In this document: piece after piece, positions 12,178-23,394 of the stretch | Layout: the number at the start of each line of letters is the position of its first letter | How positions within the stretch are numbered: the first letter of the stretch is position 1 | Source of the DNA: Hermatobates lingyangjiaoensis | Taxonomy: Eukaryota > Arthropoda > Insecta > Hemiptera > Hermatobatidae | Direction: 5' to 3' | DNA: 64,000 nt | Assembly: GCA_026182355.1 (NCBI GenBank) | Contig: JAPFBL010000068.1 | Span: 8,345,001-8,409,000 of the forward strand | Made by a program: the position numbers and the translations under genes | The notes under the pieces: generated by a model | What the model was told of the DNA's origin: nothing | Database searches by the model: none | What the model saw: only the letters and a program-made list of their open reading frames with translations

Positions 12178-14214
12178 ATTGTGTTTCATCAATAACTTTT
12201 TTAAAGTTAGACTAATTAATCCATGCATTACATATCAGAGCAATATGGTATGGCAATGAAAATTGCAGATACTTGAAATAGTGTAAATCAGAAATGGTGA
12301 TATTTGAAAATTATTAAATTAAATGCTCCAAGATACTCGTAGTCACAATATTCAAATTGTAGTGATGCTGTCCTAATTTTTATAATACAAAACAAAACTG
12401 CTTTAATTTTACATTATTTATTGTGTTGCTTGAAATATAATTTTTCTTAATATGTACAGTGAATCCCTCTGAACCAAGAGATTCGACCCAAGCGCCTTCA
12501 AGTGGAGACAAACAGTACTAGCCAGTCTTGTTCTAATTCTCCTGGTGTAGTCTTCATCACTGGGTCATAACAGTTACGATCTTTCTACCAGGTAAATGAA
12601 AAATGAAAAAAGTGTTATCTTAGCACCATATCAGTATCATATACAAATGATGGTAGAACCTTGCAAAATAGAATAGCTTTAGTTTGTTTTCTGTCAATTT
12701 TAAATTCACATTGTTATTTATTTATAAAGCATAATGAGGCAGCTCAATATAAAAAACCTTGACTCAAGGTGTAACCATTAATACATTTCCTCTTTGCTTG
12801 AAGTAATTGATTTCATTATTATAAAGATTTGAGGGTTAAAATACACAATACTTTGGTTACAGTAAAGCTATACATTTCAATGTTGAAATTGTAGAGGCTA
12901 AAATGGATGACAACTACATTAAAATCTTTAGATTTGTTGTGATTTAATAAGAAAAACTATTGCATCACAAATAATTTTTAATTGCTGACGAATACTTTCT
13001 ATAAATCAATTCAGAAGTTGAGAGCATATTTTTTTGGTTTCTTGATGTTGCGATGTGATGAATGTTGCGATGTTTCTTGAGTACCTGTGATGAATGTGAT
13101 TCAAAGACCTTTTTCTTTGTAACCTTTTTAATATTCTGTTTTAAATTTGCATCAGTCAGCAATGCCATTTATTTTATGACTGAAACATAATTATCATTTA
13201 TGCTCATATTTGAACTTTTATTTTGCCCGTAAGTCATTTTCTTTACCTCCAACTTACAAGTTTTTGCTGGGAGAAGAATGTTTTTCTTGGACATAAAAGC
13301 AGTAATTTGGCAACAATTCTTAATATGAACTGCCTACATTTTTGAGTAGGGAGACTAACCTTTCAACTCACTTATATCTGACTTTATTTGGGTACCTGAG
13401 CTTGTTCGGACACGGGATCAATGTTTTACGTGTATTGAATTTCTCAAATCCCTTATACAAAATCTAGGCTCTTGAGAAGGTTTGAAACATGAATTTTCAG
13501 TACAAATTCAGGCTAACACCTGACCTAGGTACATTATTACAATGGCACCATTTCAAGATTACATAAAAGAAAAAGAGTTTTTAATATTTTATTGTTTTGA
13601 AACTTTGAAATGATGATCTGTTTTCATGAACAATTCTTATTTCTACCTTTTTATATTTCTTCCCATGCAATGATGAGCCCAGTAGTACATAGAAAAGATA
13701 TTAATTTTTTAAAACTGTTTTCCTATTTTGGTGTGATTTAAAAAAAATTGCTATGGTAATCCTTTAGTGATAAAAAAATGTAGAATTATTTTCACCTTCA
13801 AATTAAAACGAAATAGTAGTTTGACCAATGTAATTTCTAGATACAAATAGCTTTCCAAATATTTATAACTAGTTAAGAAGATCGAACGCTTGAGGAACAC
13901 TGGACAAAGCAAATATTTCCCCTAAAATGGAGGAGCCGTCAACAAGTGTTTTAAAATGTTACTGTTCCATTCAAAAAAGGGTCTGATGCTGTTTTCTTGA
14001 ACGATTCCATGGTCTGGCAGCATAAATTTTAAAAGTTAGTTAGGAATTTAATAAAGTATAAACAAATTTACTGTTTATTAAAATATATAAGTTTCCAATA
14101 TTTCAGAAGCTATTCACTTTCGTAATGATTGAATCCTCATTTATTTTAGTAGGAAAGTTAAATGTTTGTTAAGATTGACTGTAGTGGGAGCATAAAAAGT
14201 TTGGGTTATAAGTA
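12178..14214. other. AT-rich stretch, nothing identified
   Basis: I see no gene or recognisable transposon. The minus-strand open frame 12965-13168 is rich in Lys, Asn and Ser and has no motif I recognise. Confidence 0.4.
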
Positions 14215-14690
14215 AAATTTTTACTTTACTATTAGTAAAATATAGTGATCCTGAAAAAATTCGATCTCGAGATGGAATTACATGTTTTTAGGTCCCAGAA
14301 GTCGTTTTATGAAGTTTTTTGAATGATGTGTGTTGGTGGGCGGGTGGGTGGGTGAGTATGTATCCAAAGTTGTGGCCAGGCTACGTCCAGAATCTTTGAT
14401 GGATCAAATTATGATGATGGATATTTTACACAAAAATGTGCCTCATAGTGTTTATAGCCATGTTGTTTGGGAGCAATTATTCATGATGGGAAAGTCACAT
14501 TTTTTTACCCAAAACCTTTTTTTGGTTATAAATTATCTTAAAAAGACATTTTTTCTTAGATGTTTCAGACATATTTTGGGAAATATTTTCATATTTCCTC
14601 AAGCCACATTCTCCAGTAAGAGAGATCATTTCGTAACACGAAATCTTCACTTTCACTTTATAAAAGTGTTATAACTGTTGTGGGAATACC
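14215..14690 (-). repeat. Dispersed repeat family R, copy G
   Basis: In inverse orientation the segment carries the family end: CTTTACTATTAGTAAAAT near 14223, GATCCTGAAAAAATTCGATC at 14248-14267, a GGTGGGCGGGTGGGTG run at 14335-14350, TATGTATCCAAA near 14359, and GATGGGAAAGTCAC near 14484. The same order, reversed, occurs at 34890-35350 and 46920-47375. The small G-rich run corresponds to the CACCCACC or (CA)n run in other copies. No coding capacity is visible, although spurious frames open across it. Confidence 0.7.
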
Positions 14691-15811
14691 AATGATACGT
14701 ATTCATCAGTTGTTTGATATACAAGAATAAGCGTTTACGAGTATATTGATAACCGGATCAGTCACCATTTGTGCTACCCCCAGGAATAATACTAGTAAAC
14801 ATCTGCCATTTAGACATTTATATTATGTGTAAATAGGACACTATATATTATATAACCAAGAAGATTGATATTGTGTTTACTTATAGTAAAGTTGAGTTTA
14901 AGCCATTTCAGATTTTATTTATTAGTAATCCAGTGACGCAATACTTTTCTCTGTTCATGATGTGATTATATCATACTGGTTTTGGATTTATTCCTATTTT
15001 TAAAACCAACAGAAGTATGATACCTTGAATTAGTAAAAAGCTCTTTGAAAGCCATAAAAATGTTAAAGGTAGTCAGTGTAGATTTAGCTAAATAACAGTG
15101 GGCACAAGAAGGTAAATTGTTTTAATGAAAAGGAAGTAGTAAATTCAATACATAATAGTATGTACAAGCTCCAGATTAACTATCATGGTGTTTTATATTT
15201 CAGCATGTGTATATATTTTATCTATTTATATGTACGAGTATACATTAGCAGGATTCGGTTTTTAGTAGGGAAATTATTAAAATATCTTAGACCATGAAAT
15301 CTAATCACCTTTTTCTGTTTTTTATGAACTAAGTTTGTTAGTTTCGTCATTTATTGTTTAAGCAGGAGAATTTTTTTTAATAGTGCGATTTTTCCATTCC
15401 ATTTAAAATGAAATTTGTTTGCACACTATTTTTTTTCAATTTCATGAGATCTCTGAACTATGATATTCAGTATCTTATATTTATATTTAATATGATATTT
15501 AGTAAGTTATATTATGAGTAAATATATGCGTTGATTCGGTTTTTCATGAAGTTTCTCTTGCATATAACTGTATGATATGCTCTTCCTTGCTCAGGAAAAA
15601 AGATCACATACAATAATCAAATAATAACTTTACTTTTTTTTTTTTTTTATTCCAGCATGTTCCACTGTGTATTACATGCATCATAGTCAAATTGTACGCA
15701 ATACTTCATTAACATGACATTAACATACGCAATACTTTCATTAACACTACGAAATACTTATTTTAACTTATTTTACATTTATTCATAATTCAACAATTAA
15801 TTATCTTTTTC
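14691..15811. other. AT-rich stretch, nothing identified
   Basis: No gene was recognised. The sequence TTTACTTATAGTAAAGTTGA near 14878 resembles the terminal hairpin of family R and may be a further end fragment. A poly-T run lies near 15632-15649. Confidence 0.35.
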
Positions 15812-16021
15812 TTAAATATCTATGCTGTACAAAAATTTTAGAAATTCCTTATAATAAACTTTTTTAATTAATGAGGAAGGCCTAAAGGGCCACTCCTCTC
15901 CACAAACCAAGACCTTACGTATGAGAGCCAGTCTTTGTGGTTCCCTCAAACAGCACTCGTACACCAAGTGTCTAGGAGATTGGGGTGTCTCCGCGTTACA
16001 TAATAATTTTACTATAAACAA
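15812..16021 (-). pseudogene. Possible non-LTR retrotransposon C-terminal fragment
   Basis: The 69-codon frame contains CNAETPQSPRHLVYEC (residues 8-23), a C-x9-H-x4-C arrangement that resembles the cysteine-histidine motif near the C-terminus of many non-LTR (LINE) reverse transcriptases, where it typically reads C...ET..HL.FEC. The following WPFRPSSL and a short tail are compatible with the C-terminus of such a protein. Nothing upstream on the minus strand extends it, so it is a small relic. The codon composition differs from the AT-rich flanks. The alternative is a chance frame; the spacing of C, H and C is the main support. Confidence 0.4.
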
Positions 16022-17728
16022 GATGAATTAATTTTGATCTTTAATTAATTAAACTTTAATTTAGTTTAAGAGTTATTTAATTCATTTTTAAATATTTAAA
16101 ATAATAAAAGATAATTACAAATGAAATTGAAATTTTTTATTTTTAAAAGGAAATTGTCAAATTAAATGAACCATATTCAGATATTTTACTTAGTTAAAAC
16201 TAAAAATGTTAAAATAAATTTGTTTTTAATGAATCTTGATAGATATATTTTGCTGTTTAAAATATGTTGAAATATAATGTTTCATACAAGCTTTTCTTAT
16301 AAGATCTATGTGGATATTTTCCTAAAGCCTCTTGTACTACATAACCACACCTTTGATATATAATATGTTACCCCCGCAAGATTTACTATAAGATTAAAAG
16401 TGTTATTAATATTATAATTAGTCAGTATATTCATATTTTTATTTATATTTATTTACATTAGAATTTTCTAGAATTAATGCCATTCAAAAAAAAATCATAA
16501 ATATATTATAAGGTTATTATTGTGATTAAACAAATTATGAAATGAAGCGTACGTGTTTTTTTTTTTATAACAGTTGCTATTAACGTCAGTTATACAATTG
16601 TACGAAGTAGAAATGAGGTAAACTTTATCTGATCTAAAGTTGTTCTAAGGTATTAAAGTCAAATAATCATGGAAATTAAATAAAACTATTAAACCACTTC
16701 AACATTTTAAATTTCCTTGGAATATGATGATTTTAACAGTTCTTCCTTCAACTATTTAGGAGACATAACAACAACTTACTTTTATTATTTTAGATTAACT
16801 TCATATTGATTAATAGAGAGACAATCAGAAACAAAAATTAAAAATAATTTACCCCTAAAGAGTGACTTCAATTTTTGTCATAACAAAATGTTTGAATCAG
16901 AAATTTTTGAACTAATACGGTAAAGGTATAACTCCTAACAGAGCACAAAAGAGATTTAGTACACCGAGAATTACTCTTCGGTATTAATATGCGACAATTT
17001 TCTAATTGTGATATTAATCAGTTAGACCACTTGTGCTGATGTTTAGTGAGATAAAAATCGAACCACTTGATTTAATTTATAACAAAGAGCTTTGCATTTT
17101 GAAGTAAATTCTAAATATCTATAAAGAGAAGCGTGGGTTATGAAGTTATTAATTTTGATGGACAAGGTATACAATTCAGAGGTTCTGAACAATGGAAACA
17201 AAACAAAATAGCCTGTGGCTTATTAGGGATTGATTACCTATTAGAGCATGTTTTTTCTTTAATGAGTCCTCCAACGGGAATACTTTCTTCTCTGTTTTGA
17301 ATTGATGTGGAAAACAAAGCTAGTATAATCAGTGGAGACAAGTAAAATAAAATTGTAGGACATCTTTTGTTATAATCAATCCTACAGCTCACCATACATG
17401 TTGAGAGTCTCTTCCCCTCAACTCCTTAATGATGTTATTAAATACATTACTTCTATTGTGGTATCATTAAAATACCCCTCCCTCCTCATATAATGACAAA
17501 GCTTTAATGGGTGCTAAAACTGTTCTTCAATATTTAACAGAATCTAGTTCAATATCACATGTCATAGTTTTACCATATCATGAGTTAGCATTGAAATTAG
17601 TAATAGTTAGCATAGTTAGCATAGTTAGCATATCACTTCCTAGGCTTGCTTGAAATCTTGATTTTACAACTACGACATTACCACTTTGCAAAAAAATATT
17701 TGTCTCAAAAATGGTAAAAGTTAAAATT
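16022..17728. other. AT-rich stretch, minor tandem repeat
   Basis: No gene was recognised. A small tandem array of ATAGTTAGC (about three and a half units) lies at 17602-17632. Confidence 0.4.
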
Positions 17729-17749
17729 TTATATATATATATATATAAT

Positions 17750-17881
17750 TTTCAGTCGCCTTCCGCCCTCACTCCTGAACTCACGTACCTCTTCTTCTTC
17801 CCTTCTACTTTCTTCCTGATGACGAACTTCGGTTCAAAATATTGATCCAGTAAGTGTTCTCTTTTTTTATGTGTTGTCTTT

Positions 17882-17882
<1 letters not shown>
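17750..17882 (+). mobile_element. PLE terminal fragment between two (TA)n tracts
   Basis: A 133-base non-repeat segment is bounded by (TA)n at 17729-17748 and 17885-17923. It carries a hammerhead-like module at 17816-17843 and is clearly related to 22615-22735 (shared CGAACT, GGTT and TAAGTG blocks in the same order). I interpret it as a solo terminal repeat of a Penelope-like element. Confidence 0.5.
17816..17844 (+). ncRNA. Hammerhead-like module (decayed)
   Basis: CTGATGA at 17816-17822, a C, then GAAC-TTCG-GTTC (a 4-bp stem with a TTCG loop) and AAAATATT. A canonical hammerhead would have GAAA where AAAA is seen, so the key G is lost. One extra pyrimidine separates the CTGANGA box from the stem, as in the other modules in this window. 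It is probably inactive. Confidence 0.35.

Positions 17883-17884
<2 letters not shown>

Positions 17885-17923
<39 letters not shown>
17885..17923. repeat. (TA)n microsatellite
   Basis: The tract separates the PLE terminal fragment from the fold-back element that begins at 17924. Further tracts flank the neighbouring units at 17729-17748, 18250-18275 and 18592-18646. Confidence 0.95.
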
Positions 17924-17926
<3 letters not shown>

Positions 17927-18230
17927 CTAGGAGGTGTCAGAGCTTATTTTTCTTCATTGTGATTCTTCCTACGACATTTTGTCTCATATACATATCTTAG
18001 GTGTTGCTGGTCTGAATACTGGGCGGTGACTGAGTGTCGGCTTGGCGAGTAGCTGGTGGTTGGTCACGCACACTGCAGCTACTAGGTGACCAACCACCAG
18101 CTACTCGCCAAGCCGACACTCAGTCACCGCCCAGTATTCAGACCAGCAACACCTAAGATATGTATATGAGACAAAATGTCGTAGGAAGAATCACAATGAA
18201 GAAAAAATAAGCTCTGACACCTCCCAGATT
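17924..18230. mobile_element. Fold-back element: long inverted repeat flanked by (TA)n
   Basis: The left arm (17924-18067) and right arm (18086-18230) are almost perfectly complementary over about 144 bp with an 18-base centre. For example GGCGGTGACTGAGTGTCGGC in the left arm is answered by GCCGACACTCAGTCACCGCC in the right arm. Both outer edges run into AT-rich repeats, (TA)n directly on the left and a few bases away on the right. I found no open frame. It could be two PLE ends joined head to head or a fold-back (Foldback-like) DNA element; the shared (TA)n context favours the first. Confidence 0.8.
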
Positions 18231-18275
18231 ATATAAAGAAGAGTAAATAAATATATATATATATATATATATATA

Positions 18276-18587
18276 CGACTTTACCATAAAGACGAAAAAG
18301 ATAACGTTTAAAAAGTAAGAAATTAAAAAAATGGGTATAGAATAAATGACATTTCTTGGGATTCTTACAAAGACCTGCAGCTTGATTGAAAGATTACAGT
18401 CTCACTTCTGAATTCCTTTCTGTCGTTAATTAAGCACAAGAAAAACTCATAGAAAAACGCTGACCAAACCCTACTTAATATTTTGATATATTTCATCATC
18501 AAGGAGAGATGTTCATGGAATGGAAAGTAAAGAAAGATCGACTCGTGCTCAGTCATAAAAATTATATAATAGTATGTAAAAAGAATA

Positions 18588-18591
<4 letters not shown>
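18276..18591. other. Spacer, nothing identified
   Basis: The sequence between two (TA)n tracts shows no gene or repeat that I can match elsewhere in the window. Confidence 0.4.

Positions 18592-18646
<55 letters not shown>
18592..18646. repeat. (TA)n microsatellite, about 55 bp
   Basis: The tract ends exactly where the first 658-bp tandem unit starts. In the second unit the corresponding position (19295-19304) reads GTTATTATAT and continues into other sequence, so the first unit is truncated at a short TATA homology. Confidence 0.95.
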
Positions 18647-18650
<4 letters not shown>

Positions 18651-19773
18651 AATGCCAGATTAGATATTGTAAAAGACGAGCCAATCCCTGTTACGTATTA
18701 CTTTGGGCACTTCTTATTGGTTGTGGGTGTTTATTCGTTGAACACGTTTCTCCTTAGCACACTCCGTCTGCTCGGCCGCCTCAGCCTTCACTCCGGGAGA
18801 GGGCTCGCAGTCCCTACTTAATTTTCCAATAGAGTTGGATGAAGGTCTTGGCGTCCTGGCTTGGAAGTGTACCTCGTCGAACTCGGTGTTTACTATGGGC
18901 TTAGTGGATTTCATTAGATACTGGTTGTTGGTGTTTTCTGTAAATTCTATTGATGTGGGTGTATGTAGACCTTTTCCCCGTTGGTTTCCTAACACGCTTG
19001 GCCGCATCCGCCGTCCTTCCTGGAGAGGGCTCGCAGTTCCTGCTTTAATTTCACAGAGGGCAGGAATGGCATAGGCGTCCTCACGCAGAAGAGTTCCTCG
19101 TAAGAATCTGGTCCGGGCTATGGGCATTATGAGTTGAAGTTGAAGTTGAGTGTGTGTGGTGTTTGTCATTAGACCCCTTTACTGCAGTGTTTTCTTGAAG
19201 AATGCGTGGCGCCTTCCTCGTGTCGTTGCGACCGGTTTCGACCGTTCCTCGGTCATTCTCAAGCTGGTGGGTGTAGTTCCTGGCTGGATTGTGCGTTATT
19301 ATATGTTGAATGCCAGATTAGATATTGTAAAAGACGAGCCAATCCCTGTTACGTATTACTTTGGGCACTTCTTATTGGTTGTGGGTGTTTATTCGTTGAA
19401 CACGTTTCTCCTTAGCACACTCCGTCTGCTCGGCCGCCTCAGCCTTCACTCCGGGAGAGGGCTCGCAGTCCCTACTTAATTTTCCAATAGAGTTGGATGA
19501 AGGTCTTGGCGTCCTGGCTTGGAAGTGTACCTCGTCGAACTCGGTGTTTACTATGGGCTTAGTGGATTTCATTAGATACTGGTTGTTGGTGTTTTCTGTA
19601 AATTCTATTGATGTGGGTGTATGTAGACCTTTTCCCCGTCGGTTTCCTAACACGCTTGGCCGCATCCGCCGTCCTTCCTGGAGAGGGCTCGCAGTCCCTA
19701 CTTTAATTTCACAGAGGGCAGGAATGGCATAGGCGTCCTCACGCAGAAGAGTTCCTCGTAAGAATCTGGTCCG
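18647..19773 (-). mobile_element. PLE-type terminal units in tandem, 658-bp period
   Basis: The sequence GTTGAATGCCAGATTAGATA occurs at 18647 and again at 19305, and the following bases agree almost perfectly, giving a full unit (18647-19304) followed by a partial unit to about 19773. On the minus strand one frame stays open through most of each copy (for example 18714-19169) with stretches such as NTEFDEVHFQARTPRPSSNS, but I do not recognise the product. The full unit contains a hammerhead-like module on the minus strand (19229-19263). The tandem layout and module suggest the partial long terminal repeats of a Penelope-like element. Confidence 0.65.
19229..19263 (-). ncRNA. Hammerhead-like module, ACCGGT type
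   Basis: On the minus strand TTGAGAA is followed by T, a perfect 5-bp stem GACCG-AGGAA-CGGTC, then GAA-ACCGGT-C. ACCGGT is self-complementary, which is what a dimerising minimal stem III would need, and C is an allowed cleavage base. The first box departs from CTGANGA at two positions, so activity is doubtful. Confidence 0.4.
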
Positions 19774-19778
19774 GCTAT

Positions 19779-20191
19779 GGTCTGGTCCTATGCCATTCCT
19801 GCCCTCTGTGAAATTAAAGTAGGGACTGCGAGCCCTCTCCAGGAAGGACGGCGGATGCGGCCAAGCGTGTTAGGAAACCGACGGGGAAAAGGTCTACATA
19901 CACCCACATCAATAGAATTTACAGAAAACACCAACAACCAGTATCTAATGAAATCCACTAAGCCCATAGTAAACACCGAGTTCGACGAGGTACACTTCCA
20001 AGCCAGGACGCCAAGACCTTCATCCAACTCTATTGGAAAATTAAGTAGGGACTGCGAGCCCTCTCCCGGAGTGAAGGCTGAGGCGGTCGAGCAGACGGAG
20101 TGTGCTAAGGAGAAACGTGTTCAACGAATAAACACCCACAACCAATAAGAAGTGCCCAAAGTAATACGTAACAGGGATTGGCTCGTCTTTT

Positions 20192-20194
<3 letters not shown>
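19779..20194 (+). mobile_element. Inverted copy of the 658-bp unit (partial)
   Basis: This is the reverse complement of about 19316-19732, nearly identical, and is joined to the tandem copies across a few bases near 19774. Its outer end stops at ...TTTTACAATAT and passes straight into (TA)n at 20195. In the uninterrupted copies the same position continues as CTAATCTGG (complement of 19315-19325), so the junction uses the ATAT shared by element and microsatellite. Confidence 0.75.

Positions 20195-20234
<40 letters not shown>
20195..20234. repeat. (TA)n microsatellite
   Basis: It forms the outer boundary of the inverted unit. A second tract at about 20306-20329 bounds the next unit, with a roughly 70-base unrelated spacer between them. 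Confidence 0.95.
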
Positions 20235-20236
<2 letters not shown>

Positions 20237-20329
20237 TTTATTTTTTGAGAATGGTATAACTCGAAAGATTGAAAGTTTGGTGTTTGATTCACCACAAAAC
20301 ATAGTTTATATATATATATATATATATAT

Positions 20330-20745
20330 TGAAAAAGACGAGCCAATCCCTGTTGCGTATTACTTTGGACACTTCTTATTGGTTGTGGGTGTTTTTTCGT
20401 TAAACACCTTTCTCCTTAGCACACTCCGTCTGCTTGGCCGCCTCAGCCTTCACTCCAGGAGAGGGCTCACAGTCCCTACTTAATTTTCCAATAGAGTTGG
20501 ATTAAGGTCTTGGCGTTCTTGCTTGGAAGTGTACCTCGTCGAACTCGGTGTTTCCTATGGGGTTAGTGGATATCATTAGATACTGGTTGTTGGTGTTTTC
20601 TGTAGATTCTATTGTTGTGGGTGTATGAAGAACCATCTTTCCTCTTCGGTTTCCTCGTACGCTTGGCCGCCTCCGCCGTCCTTCCTGGAGAGGGCTCGCA
20701 GTCCCTACCTTAGTTTCACAGAGGGCAGGAATGGGTATGGGAATG
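20330..20745 (-). mobile_element. Divergent fourth copy of the unit
   Basis: This copy resembles 18665-19080 with about one difference per ten bases, so it is an older relative. Its left edge is again ...GACGAGCC then a few bases then (TA)n, at the same element position as the 20194 junction. The minus-strand frame is still open over 20502-20750 with conservative changes, which hints that the frame was once under selection. Confidence 0.6.
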
Positions 20746-20794
20746 GCCATTAAATTAATAGGAAAGCAGAAAAAGAACTTTCACCCGTAACAAA

Positions 20795-20880
20795 CGGTCT
20801 TCGTGAGAGGCAAATCTCAAATCCCAATTGAAATTTGACTCTGACGAAGACCTCTTGATTTGGTTGAGGTGTACTGCTAT
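20795..20880. repeat. Fold-back FB-type palindrome
   Basis: GGTCTTCG near 20807 and CGAAGACC near 20845 form the core of an imperfect inverted repeat. CTCTGACGAAGACC at 20839-20852 is shared with the complement of 45876-45889 and, with one change, 23014-23027. It is followed by GATTTGGTTGAGG, a decayed version of the GGTTGAAA seen at 32608. Confidence 0.4.
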
Positions 20881-20895
20881 CTTTAAAAATTTCTA

Positions 20896-21935
20896 AATTC
20901 AATTATTTTCATGTAATAACGAATAGGAAAGCTTGGAACTTCATAAAGCAAGTCAAAAGCAGGGTTGATGCAGTTGAAACGAGATATTTACTAACAATAA
21001 ATTGGCAGATGAGGATGACAAAGCAGAGAAACAGTCGTCAGAGCATTAGATGTACAACTTCTTACTTAAGAAACAATCTGATTTCAGTTAAAATTGCTTG
21101 AACATGGACAAATTTTTGAAACATAATAAACAAAAGATGGCTTTAGAGGTAAGAGTGGAAGGAAGATGAGCTCGGGGAAGTGGACTGGTAACTTTGACAA
21201 GCTTGGCCCAGATAGAGCGGAGTGATGCAGCTGGATCAGGGACAAAGCACATCATGGCTAACTTCTACACGACATGATATACAAAGATCAATTCAATTCA
21301 CCTGTGTTTGTAACTTTTTACATATATATAATAAACAATATTATATTTCTAGATTTGAGTATCAACTATATGTGCCTGGACATACATATAATAATAACCT
21401 ACTGAATTATAAGATCTTAGAGATTACTCTAGTGGGATAATAGTTTTTTTAAAGGGGTTGAAAATTTATTATGTTTCCAGCTAATAGCCAGCTAATTTAA
21501 TTTAACATTTTTTTTTATGATTTTACTTATACGTTTTTGTTTTGAAAAATCTTTGGTTTTCCTTGATGATGACTGTATGTATATGTATAGGAGTCCTATA
21601 ATAAGATGTACGTCCGGGACCAATGACAGCAGTCTTGATTGTAATTCCATGGAAATAAATATTTTGAAGACTTTCTGAAATTTTTAAGATTAACGGAGCT
21701 CTAACATGCAGCTCTATCAATAGCTGTATTGGCTTTGTATCTACAGGTTCTTTGAACCAGGGGCAAAAAAGGCCACTGACCTTACCTGTAGCTGAGCAGG
21801 TTCAGTAGGCATCTTTGGTCCGGAGTTTGATCCGAGAATCTTAAAATAAGTCGGTACCACGAACGGTGGCTCACTCAACGGTGGGATTAAGTGAGAAGAA
21901 GATATCGGGGCAGTGATAGAGGTAGAGAGGTAGGC

Positions 21936-21974
<39 letters not shown>

Positions 21975-22614
21975 TGACAAGGAAAGTCAATTTTATTCCC
22001 AGCTTCACACAAACAATGTAAAAACCCTATAGGTTGTTGCTGATTAGAATAATGAAGTTCTCATTTACGGTAACTGAAGTATATATAGTAAATGAAATTG
22101 ATTTGATTGAGTTGAAGATTGGGATGAATATCAAAGTCCTTATCCTTTTAGTATAAGAGTCCGTTACATAATTCACAAGTATTGATCTGCAGGCCTGTCT
22201 TGTTTGAACTATTTGGGTGGGTTCAGGAGAGAGAAAAAAAGTGAAAACAGTAAGTGTTTTTGAAAATCAAAACATTTCAGTACATTCCAGTCCAGGTCAT
22301 TGTGCCAGTTTTGTGAAATGGTGTTTGAATTAAGATATTTATATCAGCATCACTATTGTGATCTACATATTAAACTAATAATATAGTTTGGATTTATATC
22401 ATAACAAATTAACATTCAAAAACTCACAATAAGGAACTAAGGCTCTACTGCCAACAGTGGTACTCTTCAGTCTCAAAATTCTTGTTATATGTATACGTTG
22501 TATATATACTTGTATATGATTTGCATTAACCAAGTGAAAAAAGTATCAACATATAAATTATATCTATACAATATGTCTATGTGTATTTTTGTCATACACA
22601 TAACTTTAACCTCA
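20896..22614. other. Intergenic stretch with (AG)n tract
   Basis: No gene was recognised. An (AG)n run lies at about 21940-21968. A pol III-like pair of boxes, TAGCTGAGCAGG near 21790 and GGAGTTTGATCC near 21820, may mark a second tRNA-derived SINE type, but I found no second copy in the window. Confidence 0.35.
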
Positions 22615-22735
22615 AACTTTGGTTGTCCTTCATCTTGTCTTTTAATCTCCTCCTGACAACGAACTGTGGTTTGAAATATCTATTATATTAAGTGCTTTGT
22701 TTTATTCTGTGTTCTATCTTATTCTAAAAAAATGG
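22615..22735 (+). mobile_element. PLE terminal fragment, relative of 17750-17882
   Basis: Blocks matching the 17.8 kb fragment occur in the same order: CTCCTGACAACGAAC, GGTTTGAAATAT and TAAGTGCTTTGTTT. The hammerhead-like module is at 22653-22680. No ORF remains. Confidence 0.5.
22653..22680 (+). ncRNA. Hammerhead-like module, ATAT type
   Basis: CTGACAA, C, then GAAC-TGTG-GTTT, then GAA-ATAT-C. The GAAA is intact and ATAT is self-complementary with C at the would-be cleavage position. The first box has A where CTGANGA has G, so it is probably damaged. Confidence 0.35.
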
Positions 22736-22928
22736 AACTCCAGTATTAATTACTGATTATATATGTATATATAAACTAAATTCACAGAAAGGACATAAAA
22801 CAGATCACAAAAACTCAATGGTATATTTTGACTCTCTCGACATCAAGTAGAATGTTTTGAGTCGATCTAAAGAGAAGTGACGGGTATATATATTAGAAAT
22901 TTCAAAATAAAAATGTGAAATATAGAAA

Positions 22929-23097
22929 TTAACGTCCAAACCGTAGTAAGAAATTCAGAAACAGGACTAAGTCTTGTGACCAAAATAACTGTTTTTCGTC
23001 AATTTAAGTGTGACTCTGACGAACACCAGTTATTTTTTTTATAAAGACGAGAAGTTTGTTCCATTTAAGAATGTTTTACTGTGGTTTAGACGTTGAT
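22929..23097. repeat. Fold-back FB-type element with long spacer
   Basis: AACGTCCAAACC at 22931 is answered by GGTTTAGACGTT ending near 23094. Inside lies CTCTGACGAACACC at 23014-23027, a shared block of the family. The arms are imperfect, so the copy is not recent. Confidence 0.5.
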
Positions 23098-23394
23098 AAT
23101 ATATAAATCCAAATACTGGAAAGTCTCATTCTGGTCTCATCAGAGTACAGAGAACTAAAGAAAGTTTCTAACTTCCTAAGGTAGGTATTTTGAACATCAG
23201 TCTGTTATCAAGTGAAAGTCACAAGGAACTGGAAGCAAGGGTAATGTTAAAATGGCAGTTTGAAGCCGAATGGAGTTTTGAATTATGTCATCTAATAGAG
23301 GACGCAGTACTAACTAACTATCGCGTTAAAACCTCATGACCGAAGGAGTTCAAAGTAGAATACAAATTAAGGTACGAGGTTTAGAAAAGTAGAC

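Noticed and set aside
14330..14674. 114-codon frame
   Set aside because: It runs through family R copy G; the other copies do not keep the frame, and its start lies in a GGTG microsatellite-like run.
17602..17632. CRISPR-like short repeat array
   Set aside because: The units are directly abutting copies of nine bases with no spacers, so this is a plain minisatellite.
18509..18757. Open frame with a Tyr-Ile repeat
   Set aside because: It is simply the translation of a (TA)n microsatellite; similar frames at 20041-20346, 20178-20483, 28561-28851 and 45699-45951 were rejected for the same reason.
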